Below are positions 8,813-18,486 of a DNA stretch of 64,000 nt, piece by piece; the stretch's first letter is position 1; each line of letters opens with the position of its first letter. The stretch is from Flavobacterium sp. 245 (GTDB lineage: Bacteria; Bacteroidota; Bacteroidia; Flavobacteriales; Flavobacteriaceae): assembly GCF_004362055.1 (NCBI RefSeq), contig NZ_SNXB01000002.1, forward strand, positions 124,001 to 188,000, given 5' to 3'. A program made the translations under genes and the position numbers. A model generated the notes under the pieces. It was given only the letters and a program-made list of their open reading frames with translations, was not told the origin of the DNA and did no database searches.

Positions 8813-9784
8813 TTAAATAACAACAACAAGCCTTTTACCATCAGTAACTTCAGCATTCCACATTTTTTCAATGTCGACTAAATTGACTTTTTCAATATTT
8901 ACTTTTAATTTGTTTTGAGAAGCCAAAAGAAACATTTCAGGAAGAATTTCCGAAAACAACAATTTCACTTCGTCTCTCGTCCAGCTTCCTAAACCAGAAC
9001 CGGACAATTGAAGATCAACGCTTCGTAAAATTTGTGCCGATAATTGAATCAAATCTCCAGACATTGCACCTATAGAAACATATCGCGTTTTATGCGTAAA
9101 ATTTCCGTTTCCTTTTAAAACAGAAAAAATAAGTTCTGCTGAATGTCCCCACAAATAATCCAAAACAATATCAATTGGCGTATTTTGATGAATTTCTTTT
9201 AGTTGAGCAACCAGGCTTTCATCATCTTGTTTTAAAGAAACAATTTCATCGGCACCTAATTCTAAAAGACTTTGAAGTGTTTTGTCATTTCTTCCAGTAA
9301 CGATTATTTTTTTTGCTCCATAATGTTTCGCAATCTGAATCGCCATTTGTCCTGTAAAACCAGTTGCTCCATTAATTAAAACCGTTTCGTCAGATTTAAT
9401 TCCGGCTCTAAAACAGAGCGCCATTGCTGAGCCTGCAACTGCATTTGGCATTGCGGCAGCCGTTGCGTCGTCAATTCCGTCTGGCAATGCAACCATTCTG
9501 CTTTTTTCAACTAAAGCTTTTTCGGCAATTGTTCCGGAGATACCGCGGGCATAAACTCTGGTTCCGTTTTCAAGCAAACCAATCGCGTCACTGCCAATTA
9601 TGGTTCCATTCTGATTTTCTTTTTCTGAAGAATAATGTCCTCCGCTTGCAATTCCTTTATCCAGATTTGTAATAGCAACGGCTTTAACTGATATTAAAAT
9701 CTCGTTTTCATTTGTTGCAATTGGTTCTGGAATTTCTACATATTTAGGTAATTCGTCTTTTCTATAAACTACTGCTGCTTTCAT
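8813..9784 (-). CDS. Quinone oxidoreductase-like zinc-type alcohol dehydrogenase (MDR) protein
   Basis: The 323-residue protein belongs to the medium-chain dehydrogenase/reductase superfamily. It has the GroES-like N-terminal domain (NEILISVKAVAITNLDKGIASG) and a Rossmann domain with the NADPH-binding segment VLINGATGFTGQMAIQIAKHYGAKKIIVTGR near residue 135. The structural and catalytic zinc-binding Cys/His residues are absent, so it is closer to zinc-independent quinone oxidoreductases. The substrate is unknown. It starts 79 nt downstream of a Crp/Fnr-type regulator on the same strand. Confidence 0.82.
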   Translation of the reverse strand: MKAAVVYRKDELPKYVEIPEPIATNENEILISVKAVAITNLDKGIASGGHYSSEKENQNGTIIGSDAIGLLENGTRVYARGISGTIAEKALVEKSRMVALPDGIDDATAAAMPNAVAGSAMALCFRAGIKSDETVLINGATGFTGQMAIQIAKHYGAKKIIVTGRNDKTLQSLLELGADEIVSLKQDDESLVAQLKEIHQNTPIDIVLDYLWGHSAELIFSVLKGNGNFTHKTRYVSIGAMSGDLIQLSAQILRSVDLQLSGSGLGSWTRDEVKLLFSEILPEMFLLASQNKLKVNIEKVNLVDIEKMWNAEVTDGKRLVVVI

Positions 9785-9862
9785 AATTATTAAATTTTAT
9801 GAAGCAAAATTATAAAGGCGTTTATAGGCAAACGATAACATTTGTTATCAAATGCAAAAGCA

Positions 9863-10438
9863 CTACTTTTTGTGAGCCAATTTACTTTTGATTCGGCTTA
9901 AATGAACAGTGGTTACGCCAAGATAAGAAGCAATATAATGCTGAGGAACACGCTGAATAATTTGAGGTCTTTCTTTAATTAAACTTAGATAACGTTGAGT
10001 AGGTGAATCTTTTATAAAAGAAACAAAATATTTCATATAATCAAATGTACGCTGAAAAAGCATGTTGATTAATCGATCTCTAAGTTCCGGAATTTCTTTT
10101 ATTTCTTCCAAAATTTTATCAAGATCATTTTTATGAATCCACCATAAAACAGAAGGTTCGATAGTTTCAACAACAACCGGACTTGGTGATTTTTTTATGA
10201 AACTTTCAATCGAAGCCACACTTTGATTTTCGAAAAAAAATTGTGTTGTTAAATCTTTTCCGTTATTATTGAACCAAACTCTAATACAGCCTTTTTCGAT
10301 TATAAAAAGCTTTTTAGAAATCTCTCCTTCTTCTAAAAGAACAGCTTTAGAAGGAATTTCAATACGATTGAAATAGTTAGTGTATTCAAGCCACTTTTCG
10401 TCGGTTAAAGGGAATTTATTTCGGAATTGACTGAACAT
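9863..10438 (-). CDS. Crp/Fnr family transcriptional regulator
   Basis: The 191-residue protein has a cyclic-nucleotide-binding beta barrel (about 20-125: VLLEEGEISKKLFIIEKGCIRVW) and a C-terminal winged helix (about 155-190: HYIASYLGVTTVHLSRIKSKL). The phosphate-binding cassette is not well conserved and there are no Fnr-type Cys clusters, so the effector is unknown. It probably controls its neighbours: the oxidoreductase gene downstream and the small conserved gene upstream, all on one strand. Confidence 0.85.
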   Translation of the reverse strand: MFSQFRNKFPLTDEKWLEYTNYFNRIEIPSKAVLLEEGEISKKLFIIEKGCIRVWFNNNGKDLTTQFFFENQSVASIESFIKKSPSPVVVETIEPSVLWWIHKNDLDKILEEIKEIPELRDRLINMLFQRTFDYMKYFVSFIKDSPTQRYLSLIKERPQIIQRVPQHYIASYLGVTTVHLSRIKSKLAHKK

Positions 10439-10447
10439 TTCACTACA

Positions 10448-10849
10448 TTAATTCAATTCCACTTCAAACAATTGCACCTGACTTTTAAGTCTATCAATTA
10501 ACAAATTCATCATTCTTTTGTTTAAACTGGATGAATTTTGAATATAGGTTTCATATTCTTCAAGAGTAAAAAGCGCCATTACAATTCCTTTTAAAGAGTT
10601 TCTGAATTTAATGTCTTTTTGAATGGAATTTTCTATTGTCTGAAGTTTCTTTTCCACAGAATAAGAATAAAAATCGGCTTTGTTTTTATTGACGTAATTT
10701 ATAAAAACAGCAATAAATAAATCATTTTGCAGTTTTAAAATGGGTCTGATCGTTTGATTTTGAAACAATTCATCTGCCGAAGACTGAGCACTGACAGTTC
10801 CTAAAGTTTCACCTCTAAATTCTCTTAAAAAATTATCTCTGTCTGCCAT
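10448..10849 (-). CDS. Conserved protein of unknown function
   Basis: The 133-residue protein is soluble, mostly helical and without a signal peptide. It begins MADRDNFLREFRGETLGTVSAQSSADELFQN and ends in a charged helical region (LNKRMMNLLIDRLKSQVQLFEVEL). I recognise no catalytic motif. The gene lies 9 nt from the Crp/Fnr gene on the same strand, which suggests joint expression. Similar flavobacterial proteins are sometimes labelled glyoxalase, but no VOC pattern is visible here. Confidence 0.65.
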   Translation of the reverse strand: MADRDNFLREFRGETLGTVSAQSSADELFQNQTIRPILKLQNDLFIAVFINYVNKNKADFYSYSVEKKLQTIENSIQKDIKFRNSLKGIVMALFTLEEYETYIQNSSSLNKRMMNLLIDRLKSQVQLFEVELN

Positions 10850-10964
10850 GTTTTTTCTTTAAATTTAGAAAAAATTAGAATACAAAAATTAAATTGAGAT
10901 ATAAGTTATTCAACAAAATATATTAAATATACTTTTATCAAGTATGTGGTTTTAAAAATTTATT

Positions 10965-11393
10965 ATGAACAAAAACTCGTTTCCTTTTTTCCTATTAATT
11001 ATGATTTTTGTTATTTCTTGCAACTCAAAAGAAAACAAAAATGATTATCAAGAAATCGTTTATCTCGCCGTAAATCAAAAAGACACTGCCTTTTTGACAA
11101 TCAAAATAAATGAAAAGCGTTTTTATGGACGCTACGAAATTCTTTATCATCAGCTTGGGAAAGATTCTGGCGATGTAAGGGGAGATATCAAAGGAGATAC
11201 ACTAAGAGGTGATTTTCATTTTATTTCTAATGGAGGAAGCTGGAAAAGAGTTCCATTAGCTTTACTCAAAAAAGACAAGAATTTACTTTTAGGAAATGGA
11301 GTAGTAGGAACTTATATGAATCTTCCGTGCTTTATTCAAGGAACATTAAATTATAATGAACCAAAGTTTGTTTTTGAAGAGGTTAAGTACTAG
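10965..11393 (+). CDS. Small lipoprotein of unknown function
   Basis: The 142-residue protein carries a lipoprotein signal (MNKNSFPFFLLIMIFVISCNS, lipobox FVISC). The mature part is beta-rich, with repeated short strands such as GDVRGDIKGDTLRGDFHF that resemble domains of exported Bacteroidota lipoproteins. There is no enzyme motif. It stands alone on the plus strand between two minus-strand groups. Confidence 0.65.
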   Translation: MNKNSFPFFLLIMIFVISCNSKENKNDYQEIVYLAVNQKDTAFLTIKINEKRFYGRYEILYHQLGKDSGDVRGDIKGDTLRGDFHFISNGGSWKRVPLALLKKDKNLLLGNGVVGTYMNLPCFIQGTLNYNEPKFVFEEVKY

Positions 11394-11451
11394 TTCAGTC
11401 CCAGTCGCAGTATTCAGTTTATAACTGTGATTGAATACTGCGATTGAAAAC

Positions 11452-12711
11452 TTACCTATCTAAAACCTCAATCTTTGAAGGCAATTCAAATATTTCAAGA
11501 TCAAAATATTCTACAGAAGCCATAACATGGTCAAAAATATCAGCCATGATATATTCATAATTTGCCCAGCGTTTATCACTTGAAAAGGCATAAATTTCTA
11601 GAGGAACTCCATGCGCAGTTGACTGCAGCTGACGGCACATAATATGCATATCTTTATTCAATCCTGGATGCGTTATCAGATATTGCATAATATACTTTCT
11701 GAACAAACCTAAATTGGTCATATTTCGGCCATTAAGAGCTAGTGTTTTATCAACTCCTCTAAGATCATTGTATTTTTCAATTTCTGCTTGTCTAGAGTCT
11801 ATATAAGAGGAAATTAACTGCACTTTTTTCATTTGAGCCAAATCTTCATCATTTAAGAATCGGATAGTGCTACTTTTTATTAAAACATGTCTTTTGATTC
11901 GGCGTCCGGCTGATTTTTGCATACCGCGCCAGTTTTGGAACGAATCTGAACTTAATGCATACGTTGGAATTGTTGTTATCGTATTATCAAAATTTCGAAC
12001 TTTTACCGTTGTTAAATTGATTTCGATCACATCACCGTCGGCACCAAATTTGTCCATTGTAATCCAGTCGCCAATTCGAACCATATCGTTTATCGCAACC
12101 TGGACACTCGAAACAAATCCAAGAATTGTATCTCTGAAAATCAAGATAATAATGGCCGAAAGTGTCCCTAAAATGGTAAGTAGTTCGCCTTTTTTAATTC
12201 CGAATAAAGTCGAAATAATAATCGCAACACCAAAAATCCAAAGGACAATCATGATAACCTGAACAAAACTGTCAATAGGTTTGTCGCTGTATTCAGGTTT
12301 TTGCTTTAAATAATCCCGAAGTGAATTAAATATTGTGCGGACAATCCATAATCCCAACAATACAATATAAACGCCTACTATTTTTCCGAAGATAGATTCC
12401 CAGTATTCATATTTATCTAAAATAACCGGAACTGCTTTATAAATAAAGAAAAACGGAATTAGGTAAGCCGTATATCGAGTGGTTTTGTTCTGAATTAAAT
12501 AATCGTCAAATTTAGTTTTAGTTCGTTGCGCAAAAACAGCAGTCAAAGTCACCAAAACAAATTTAGCAGCATAATAAATGATATATGCTAATGCGACTAA
12601 AATGACAATATTGAAAATAAGACTGGTATAAGACGCAACATTGCGACTCATTCCCCAATCTCTAAAAAGCGGATATAAAAAATTAAATATTTTATCCAAA
12701 AGCTTATGCAT
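11452..12711 (-). CDS. MscS-family mechanosensitive ion channel (YbdG-like)
   Basis: The 419-residue membrane protein has about five N-terminal transmembrane segments (between residues 25 and 200) and then the MscS pore-beta domain. The signature is FGADGDVIEINLTTVKVRNFDNTITTIPTYALSSDSFQNWR, near residues 220-260. The long C-terminal soluble part is typical of YbdG/MscM-like members. Such channels open under membrane tension and release solutes during osmotic downshock. The start overlaps the end of the DUF3817 gene by 8 nt, so the two are co-translated. Confidence 0.88.
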   Translation of the reverse strand: MHKLLDKIFNFLYPLFRDWGMSRNVASYTSLIFNIVILVALAYIIYYAAKFVLVTLTAVFAQRTKTKFDDYLIQNKTTRYTAYLIPFFFIYKAVPVILDKYEYWESIFGKIVGVYIVLLGLWIVRTIFNSLRDYLKQKPEYSDKPIDSFVQVIMIVLWIFGVAIIISTLFGIKKGELLTILGTLSAIIILIFRDTILGFVSSVQVAINDMVRIGDWITMDKFGADGDVIEINLTTVKVRNFDNTITTIPTYALSSDSFQNWRGMQKSAGRRIKRHVLIKSSTIRFLNDEDLAQMKKVQLISSYIDSRQAEIEKYNDLRGVDKTLALNGRNMTNLGLFRKYIMQYLITHPGLNKDMHIMCRQLQSTAHGVPLEIYAFSSDKRWANYEYIMADIFDHVMASVEYFDLEIFELPSKIEVLDR

Positions 12712-12997
12712 TTGCTTTATTTTCTAAATATTTTTTCTCGATGTAAAAAGTTCCAAACGGAATAAGAGAAGCTATCAAAATGATTCCGAACGTTTTTAAA
12801 TCCCAGTTCATTGATTTTTTTAATAAAAAAGCAAGAATAATGTATCCAATAAACAAAACGCCGTGTGTCATTCCCAGCGGGCGCAGTAAAGTATGATAAA
12901 GTTCAGGATTGTTGGTTTTAATAATAAGCATATTTGCAAATAATACTAAATATGATATCCCTTCTAAAATGGCAGTAACTTTAAAAATCTTGAGCAT
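12704..12997 (-). CDS. DUF3817 family small membrane protein
   Basis: The 97-residue protein has three hydrophobic helices. The MLKIFKVTAILEGISYLVLFANM opening and LLRPLGMTHGVLFIGYIILAF middle are the typical DUF3817 pattern with its conserved Glu, Gly and His. The function of the family is unknown. It overlaps the mechanosensitive channel gene downstream by 8 nt. Confidence 0.85.
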   Translation of the reverse strand: MLKIFKVTAILEGISYLVLFANMLIIKTNNPELYHTLLRPLGMTHGVLFIGYIILAFLLKKSMNWDLKTFGIILIASLIPFGTFYIEKKYLENKANA

Positions 12998-13102
12998 GTA
13001 TATGTATTTTTTGAATTTATAGAAGCAAAATTAAGTATTATGGTTGGTTTTTGAGTTATGTGTCAGAAAAGTAATTTATTTTTACACTCTTAAACTTTGA
13101 TA

Positions 13103-13636
13103 ATGAGCAAACGCGATTTAAAAAAATATTTAGCCGAATTAAGTAAAGAACAGCTCGAAGAACAGCTTATTGAGCTGTATGAAAAATTCATTCCCGTAAA
13201 AACATATTATAATTTTGTTTTTAACCCAAAAGAAGACAAACTTTTACAGGAATCAAAGGTTAAAATTTCGCACGAATATTTTCCGATTAAAAAGCCAAAT
13301 GCAAAATGGCGTCCGAAAGCAAAAATGCGTCGTTCTGTTGCTCAAAAAATAATTAAGCATTTTATTTCGCTTGGTGTTGATCCTTTTATAATTGCCGATT
13401 TGATGTTATATAATATTGAAATTGCTCAAACTTATTCTTCTCAAAATTTTATAAAGCAGGAATTATTTTACAAAAGCATATTTAATTCATTTGAACAGGC
13501 AGTTAATTTTTTAATTTCAAACGGAATTTTAAATGAATATAAAGCAAGAATTATTGCAATTCATGAACAGACTGTTGAACAAAAATGGAAAAATAAATAC
13601 GATTTTAGCGCTATTTTAGACAAAATCGACCTTTAA
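13103..13636 (+). CDS. DUF6155-like conserved protein
   Basis: The 177-residue soluble protein begins MSKRDLKKYLAELSKEQLEEQLIELYEKF and contains VKTYYNFVFNPKEDKLLQESK, a pattern I associate with DUF6155 of Bacteroidota. It is mostly helical and has no known activity. The ATG at 13103 is preferred; the reading frame could be extended two codons upstream to a TTG, but that has no support. It is a single gene on the plus strand ahead of the helicase. Confidence 0.7.
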   Translation: MSKRDLKKYLAELSKEQLEEQLIELYEKFIPVKTYYNFVFNPKEDKLLQESKVKISHEYFPIKKPNAKWRPKAKMRRSVAQKIIKHFISLGVDPFIIADLMLYNIEIAQTYSSQNFIKQELFYKSIFNSFEQAVNFLISNGILNEYKARIIAIHEQTVEQKWKNKYDFSAILDKIDL

Positions 13637-13744
13637 ATGCACTTCTCATAAAAAATCTTTATTTAAAAAAAACATTATTTTAGGTTAAATTACAATGAAT
13701 AACTGTTTTTTAGGTGTATTTTTGCAAAAATCCAAAAATAAACA

Positions 13745-15283
13745 ATGTCTCAAAACACTTTAGAAATAGAAAGAGAAGAGAAAAAAGAACTTTATGCGTA
13801 CCAAAAAGGCGATATTGATGCCATTTTTGACCGCTTAGACAATGCTCCTCAAAAACACCATTTATTGTATCAATTGCCAACTGGTGGAGGTAAAACGGTA
13901 ATATTCTCAGAAATTGTACGTCGTTATTTATCAAATAATGATAAAAAAGTGGTTGTTTTAACACACCGTATCGAACTTTGCAAGCAAACGTCAAAAATGC
14001 TGAAAGGCTTTGGCGTAAGCAATAAAATAATCAACAGTAAGGTAAAAGAACTTCCTGATCAAAATGATTATTCTTGCTTTGTGGCAATGGTTGAGACTTT
14101 AAAAAACCGTATTAATGATGAAAAACTTCATCTGGATAATATTGGTTTGGTTATTATTGATGAGGCGCATTATAATTCCTTCAGAAAATTATTAAACTCA
14201 TTTAAGAATGCTTTTATTTTAGGAGTAACAGCAACACCTTTGAGTTCTAATATAAAATTACCAATGCACCAAAGTTATGACGAACTTATTGTCGGTGATA
14301 CTATTGGTTCATTGATTGACAAAGGATTTTTGGCCAGAGCAACAACGTATAGCTACGACGTTGGTTTGACTTCATTAAAAGTGGGTATCAATGGAGATTA
14401 TACCGTAAAATCATCTGATGATTTGTATACCAACACATTAATGCAAGAAAAACTGCTTCATGCATATACAGAACGTTCTTTGGGTAAAAAGACCTTGATT
14501 TTCAATAACGGTATTCATACATCATTATATGTATATGATACTTTTAGAGAAGCCGGTTACGATATTAGACACCTTGACAATACAAGCAGTTCTGAAGAAC
14601 GTAAAGATATTTTGGCATGGTTTAAGAAAACTCCAGATGCAATTTTGACTTCGGTTGGAATTTTGACAACTGGATTTGATGAGCCAACTGTTGAAACGAT
14701 TATTTTGAACAGAGCCACAAAATCGCTTACATTATATTTCCAGATGATTGGACGAGGATCTCGTAAATTGCCTGGAAAAGACGAATTTACTGTAATCGAT
14801 TTAGGAAACAATGCAGCCCGTTTTGGATTGTGGAGCGAGCCGGTAAACTGGCAGCACATTTTTAAATCTCCAGAATTTTATCTTGAGAATTTAAGAGATG
14901 ACACTGAAATTGAAATGTTCTTTAAATACAGCATGCCACCAGAATTGCGAGCAAAATTCAGCAAAACTGCCGATGTTACTTTTGATGTTGATGAAGAACA
15001 TAAACTGGCAATTAAGCAAAATTTACGTTCAAAAATTGTTTTGGACAAATCATTAGAACAGCATGCGTCAATGTGTGTAGATAATACCGAAACACTGCAG
15101 GAAGCAAAATCATTAGGAAAAGAACTTGATGATGATATTGAATGCCGTATTAAGCGTTACGCAAAATGTTTAAGTCAATGCAGTAAAAATTACCGCGAAT
15201 GGCTAATTGATGATTATAAAAAGAATATGACTTTGTTAATCGGTAAAAAATATCGTGAAAAAATCATGAACGAACCAGATTGA
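13745..15283 (+). CDS. SF2 DEAD/DEAH-box helicase
   Basis: The 512-residue protein has the full superfamily 2 core: Walker A in LPTGGGKTVIFSEI near residue 42, DEAH in VIIDEAHYNSF near 138, the motif III sequence GVTATPL near 160, and motif VI in QMIGRGSRKLPGKDEF near 335. A C-terminal region of about 130 residues has several Cys residues. It resembles RadD/SSL2-type helicases thought to act on branched DNA or in repair. The precise substrate is unknown. No nuclease or methylase gene is adjacent, so a restriction or defence role has no support. Confidence 0.85.
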   Translation: MSQNTLEIEREEKKELYAYQKGDIDAIFDRLDNAPQKHHLLYQLPTGGGKTVIFSEIVRRYLSNNDKKVVVLTHRIELCKQTSKMLKGFGVSNKIINSKVKELPDQNDYSCFVAMVETLKNRINDEKLHLDNIGLVIIDEAHYNSFRKLLNSFKNAFILGVTATPLSSNIKLPMHQSYDELIVGDTIGSLIDKGFLARATTYSYDVGLTSLKVGINGDYTVKSSDDLYTNTLMQEKLLHAYTERSLGKKTLIFNNGIHTSLYVYDTFREAGYDIRHLDNTSSSEERKDILAWFKKTPDAILTSVGILTTGFDEPTVETIILNRATKSLTLYFQMIGRGSRKLPGKDEFTVIDLGNNAARFGLWSEPVNWQHIFKSPEFYLENLRDDTEIEMFFKYSMPPELRAKFSKTADVTFDVDEEHKLAIKQNLRSKIVLDKSLEQHASMCVDNTETLQEAKSLGKELDDDIECRIKRYAKCLSQCSKNYREWLIDDYKKNMTLLIGKKYREKIMNEPD

Positions 15284-15300
15284 TTTTAAAAAAGTTGCAA

Positions 15301-15450
15301 GTTTTAGATTTCATGTTTCAAGTTGTTGGAATCTAAAACAATATGAATAATTTAAAAGGAGAAATCGCATTTCAGAATAATTCATTTCGAATGTGATTTC
15401 TCCTTTGTTAAATTTACCAAGTTTCTGTGTAACTTGAAACCTGAAACCTG
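15301..15450. repeat. Repeat-rich spacer with long hairpin between two helicase genes
   Basis: GTTTTAGATT (15301-15310) is inverted at 15330-15339. AAAGGAGAAATCGCATT (15355-15371) then pairs with ATGTGATTTCTCCTTT (15390-15405) as a long hairpin that could terminate the upstream helicase transcript. AACTTGAAACCTGAAACC (15431-15448) belongs to the GTTTCAAG/GTTTCAGG word family seen at 3199, 35921 and 60593. Confidence 0.65.
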
Positions 15451-15470
15451 GAACAAAAAAACAAAAAGAT

Positions 15471-16805
15471 ATGTCTAAACAATTCTCAGCATTAGGAGTT
15501 TCAGCGCCAATTTTAAAAGCTTTAGGCGAATTAAGCATTGTTGAACCAACAGAAATTCAGCAAAAAACAATTCCGTTGCTTTTATCTGAAAAGCATGATG
15601 TTGTTGGTTTAGCCAAAACAGGAACAGGAAAAACAGCCGCTTTCGGATTGCCGTTATTGCAATTAATAGATACTGAATCACCTGTAGTTCAAGCCGTAAT
15701 TCTAGTTCCGACAAGAGAACTTGGACATCAGATTTTTAGAAATTTAGAAGATTTTTCTAAACATATTCCAAATATTTCGATCGCAGCAACTTGTGGCGGA
15801 ATTCCAATTAAACCGCAAATCGAGCGTCTTACACAGCCTACACATATTATTGTTGCAACGCCAGGACGTTTAATTGATTTGATTCAGAGAAAAGCGGTCG
15901 ATTTAAAACAGACTCAATTCTTAGTTTTAGACGAAGCCGATGAAATGATTTCAATTCTGAAAGAAAGTCTAGACGAAATTATTGCTGAACTTCCAAAAAA
16001 ACACCGCACACTTTTGTTCTCTGCAACTTTGCCAGGAACAATCAAACAACTGATTCAGAATTATTTAAATAAAAATGTAGTTCAGATAAGTGCCAGCATG
16101 GAGACAACTGGAAATCAAGGAATTGATCACCAATACATTGTAGTTGACCCTATTGAAAAACTGGACGTTTTAATGCATTTTTTAAATTCAAAAGACGGCG
16201 AACGTGGTATTATTTTCTGCAAAACAAAAGCAGCCGTTAATAAATTAGCTAAAAATTTGGCTATAAATCGTTTTTCTTCAGGAGCAATCCATGGAAGTTT
16301 AACGCAGGGGATTCGTGACCGAATTATGGAGCAATTTCGTGAAGGGCATATCAATATTTTAATTGCGACAGATCTTGCTGCAAGAGGAATTGACGTTGCT
16401 GCAACTACCTATGTAGTAAATTACCATTTGCCAGATACTTATGAAAACTATGTTCACCGCAGCGGGCGAACTGCTAGAGCAGGAGCAAAGGGACTTTCAT
16501 TAACTGTTTTACAAGAAGAAGAAGTAACTGAAATTCCTGATTTTGAAAAAGAACTGGGCATTAAATTTACCAAATTTGAGAAGCCTTCGGCATTAAGTTT
16601 AGAAGAAAACAATACGCTTTTATGGGCAAAACAAATCTTTAAAACAAAGCCTAATCACGATATTTCAGCCGATTTGAAAACAAAAGTAAAAACTGTTTTT
16701 CATCATTTGACAAAAGACGAATTAATCGAAAAATTACTAGCAAATTATGTCCTTCAAAACAAAATCGATGTAGTTGAAAAACCTGTTAAAAAATTCAAAA
16801 AGTAA
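15471..16805 (+). CDS. DEAD-box ATP-dependent RNA helicase
   Basis: The 444-residue protein has the Q motif (ILKALGELSIVEPTEIQQKTIP), Walker A AKTGTGKT near residue 46, PTREL near 80, VATPGRL near 122, DEAD near 152, SAT near 185 and HRSGRTARAG near 330. The C-terminal extension is short and basic (ends KPVKKFKK). Such helicases remodel rRNA or mRNA, often in ribosome assembly or cold growth. It is most like the general DEAD-box group; assignment to RhlE or DbpA is not possible by eye. Confidence 0.9.
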   Translation: MSKQFSALGVSAPILKALGELSIVEPTEIQQKTIPLLLSEKHDVVGLAKTGTGKTAAFGLPLLQLIDTESPVVQAVILVPTRELGHQIFRNLEDFSKHIPNISIAATCGGIPIKPQIERLTQPTHIIVATPGRLIDLIQRKAVDLKQTQFLVLDEADEMISILKESLDEIIAELPKKHRTLLFSATLPGTIKQLIQNYLNKNVVQISASMETTGNQGIDHQYIVVDPIEKLDVLMHFLNSKDGERGIIFCKTKAAVNKLAKNLAINRFSSGAIHGSLTQGIRDRIMEQFREGHINILIATDLAARGIDVAATTYVVNYHLPDTYENYVHRSGRTARAGAKGLSLTVLQEEEVTEIPDFEKELGIKFTKFEKPSALSLEENNTLLWAKQIFKTKPNHDISADLKTKVKTVFHHLTKDELIEKLLANYVLQNKIDVVEKPVKKFKK

Positions 16806-16816
16806 TAAATCTGACA

Positions 16817-16847
16817 ATTGTCATTGCATATTAAAGTTGTATATTTA
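16817..16847 (+). promoter_or_regulatory. Putative promoter of the NDH-2 gene
   Basis: ATTG (16817-16820), a 19-nt spacer and TATATTTA (16840-16847) match the Bacteroidota promoter form except for the last base. It is 40 nt upstream of the start codon. Confidence 0.5.
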
Positions 16848-16887
16848 TAAGGAATTATTTTATAATCCTACTTAATATACAGCATAT

Positions 16888-18156
16888 ATGAAGATAATCA
16901 TTATAGGAGGCGGTTTTGCAGGAATCAATCTTGCGAAAGAACTTGTAAATCAGCCTCAAATAGAAGTAATCCTCGTTGACAAGAATAATTACAATTTTTT
17001 TCCGCCACTAATTTATCAAGTTGCAACGGCTTTTTTAGAGCCTTCAAGTATTAGTTATCCTTTTAGAAAGTTTTTTGCAGGCAAGAAGAATTTGCAGTTT
17101 CGTTTGGGAGAATTACTTTCTGTAGTTCCTTCTGAAAACAAAATCATTTTAAATAATGGTGAATTAACATACGATCGTCTGATTTTTGCTACAGGAGCTG
17201 AAACTAGCTATTTTGGCATGGAAAACGTTATGAAAAACGCCATTCCGATGAAAACTTTAAATGATGCCATCGAAATGCGTAATGCACTGCTTAAAAACCT
17301 TGAAAAAGCAGCTATTTGTAAAGATATGCGCAAACGACGCAAACTTTTAACGATTGTTGTTGCCGGAGGAGGACCAACAGGAGTAGAAGTTTCTGGAATG
17401 TTTGCCGAAATGCGAAAAAATATCCTTCTTAAAGAATATCCCGAATTAGAAACATCAGCAAGTAATGTTTATTTAGTTGATGGAGGAGATGCATTGCTTT
17501 CGCCAATGAGCGAAGCTTCGCAAAAAGATACTTTAGAGGCGCTAACTAAATTAGGCGTCGTTGTTAAACTGCACACACGCGTTACTGATTATGTAAATGA
17601 CACGGTATTTTTCGAAAATGGAGAAACCATCAAAACTAAAAACCTAATTTGGGCAGCTGGAGTTTCAGCAAAAATATTCGACGGAATTCCGAAAGAAAGT
17701 TATGGCCGAGGCAAACGTATGGCAACAGATCAATACAATAAAGTCAACGGATTAGAAAATATATACGCGATTGGTGATACTGCAATTTTAGCTGGCGATA
17801 AAAATTTCCCGGACGGGCATCCGCAAGTGGCGCAGGTTGCCATTCAGCAAGGATTAAATTTGGCCCAAAATTTTAAAGCAATGGTTCATAACAAAGCTTT
17901 AAAACCATTTATGTACAAAGACAAAGGCTCAATGGCAATCATTGGAAAAAACAAAGCCGTGGTAGACTTACCAAGTCCGAAATGGCATTTTAAAGGATTT
18001 TTTGCTTGGATTATTTGGCTGTTTATCCATTTGATTTCGCTCATAACATACAGAAATAGATTGCAAACTTTCTGGAATTGGATGGTTGCTTATTTCGCAA
18101 GTGATCAGTCTCTTAGGATGATTATCCGACCAGATAAAAAACAACAAAGTGAATAA
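16888..18156 (+). CDS. Type II NADH:quinone oxidoreductase (NDH-2)
   Basis: The 422-residue flavoprotein has an FAD-binding GGGFAGINLAKEL at its N terminus and a second dinucleotide site VVAGGGPTGVEVSGMFAEM near residue 155. A C-terminal YAIGDTAIL near residue 293 contacts FAD. The tail has a hydrophobic stretch (FFAWIIWLFIHLISLITY), typical of NDH-2 membrane attachment. It transfers electrons from NADH to quinone at the cytoplasmic face without pumping protons. It stands alone between its own promoter-like site and a strong terminator. Confidence 0.88.
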   Translation: MKIIIIGGGFAGINLAKELVNQPQIEVILVDKNNYNFFPPLIYQVATAFLEPSSISYPFRKFFAGKKNLQFRLGELLSVVPSENKIILNNGELTYDRLIFATGAETSYFGMENVMKNAIPMKTLNDAIEMRNALLKNLEKAAICKDMRKRRKLLTIVVAGGGPTGVEVSGMFAEMRKNILLKEYPELETSASNVYLVDGGDALLSPMSEASQKDTLEALTKLGVVVKLHTRVTDYVNDTVFFENGETIKTKNLIWAAGVSAKIFDGIPKESYGRGKRMATDQYNKVNGLENIYAIGDTAILAGDKNFPDGHPQVAQVAIQQGLNLAQNFKAMVHNKALKPFMYKDKGSMAIIGKNKAVVDLPSPKWHFKGFFAWIIWLFIHLISLITYRNRLQTFWNWMVAYFASDQSLRMIIRPDKKQQSE

Positions 18157-18168
18157 ATAAATTAGAAC

Positions 18169-18198
18169 AAAAAGCCAGAATTTAAATTCTGGCTTTTT
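18169..18198. terminator. Bidirectional terminator between NDH-2 and DUF4242 genes
   Basis: AAAAAGCCAGAAT and ATTCTGGCTTTTT form a perfect stem around a 4-nt loop between two convergent genes, with A/T tails on both sides. Confidence 0.85.
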
Positions 18199-18201
18199 AA
18201 T

Positions 18202-18486
18202 TTAATTCAAAACTTCTTCAGCTGTGGCGGGATCAATTACTCCTAAAATTTGATTTACCGAATTGGCTGGAAAACCTCCCAATTTCGCATGTTCATAAAT
18301 CATTTCTTCATTTGGCGCAATATAAATACAATAAAGCTTATCGTTTGTTATATAACTGTTTACCCATTGTATTTTTGTTCCTAATTGATTTAATACTCCG
18401 CAGGAAGCCTGAGAAATACTTTGAAGTTCGTCAGATGTAAGTTTGCCAGCATTTGGGATTTCTCTTTCAACAACATATTTCGGCAT
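18202..18486 (-). CDS. DUF4242 family protein
   Basis: The 94-residue protein starts MPKYVVEREIPNAGKLTSDEL, the canonical N terminus of DUF4242. It continues with VQWVNSY-like and CIYIAPNEEMIYEHAKLGGFP segments typical of the family. These are small ferredoxin-fold proteins, some reported to bind nickel. A 25-codon in-frame extension upstream (to 18561) exists, but it does not fit the family start and is rich in basic and polar residues, so the internal ATG is chosen. Function unknown. Confidence 0.82.
   Translation of the reverse strand: MPKYVVEREIPNAGKLTSDELQSISQASCGVLNQLGTKIQWVNSYITNDKLYCIYIAPNEEMIYEHAKLGGFPANSVNQILGVIDPATAEEVLN

Noticed and set aside
13745..16805. Two adjacent helicase genes as a defence system
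   Set aside because: No nuclease, methylase or other defence partner is adjacent, and the second gene is a common RNA helicase.
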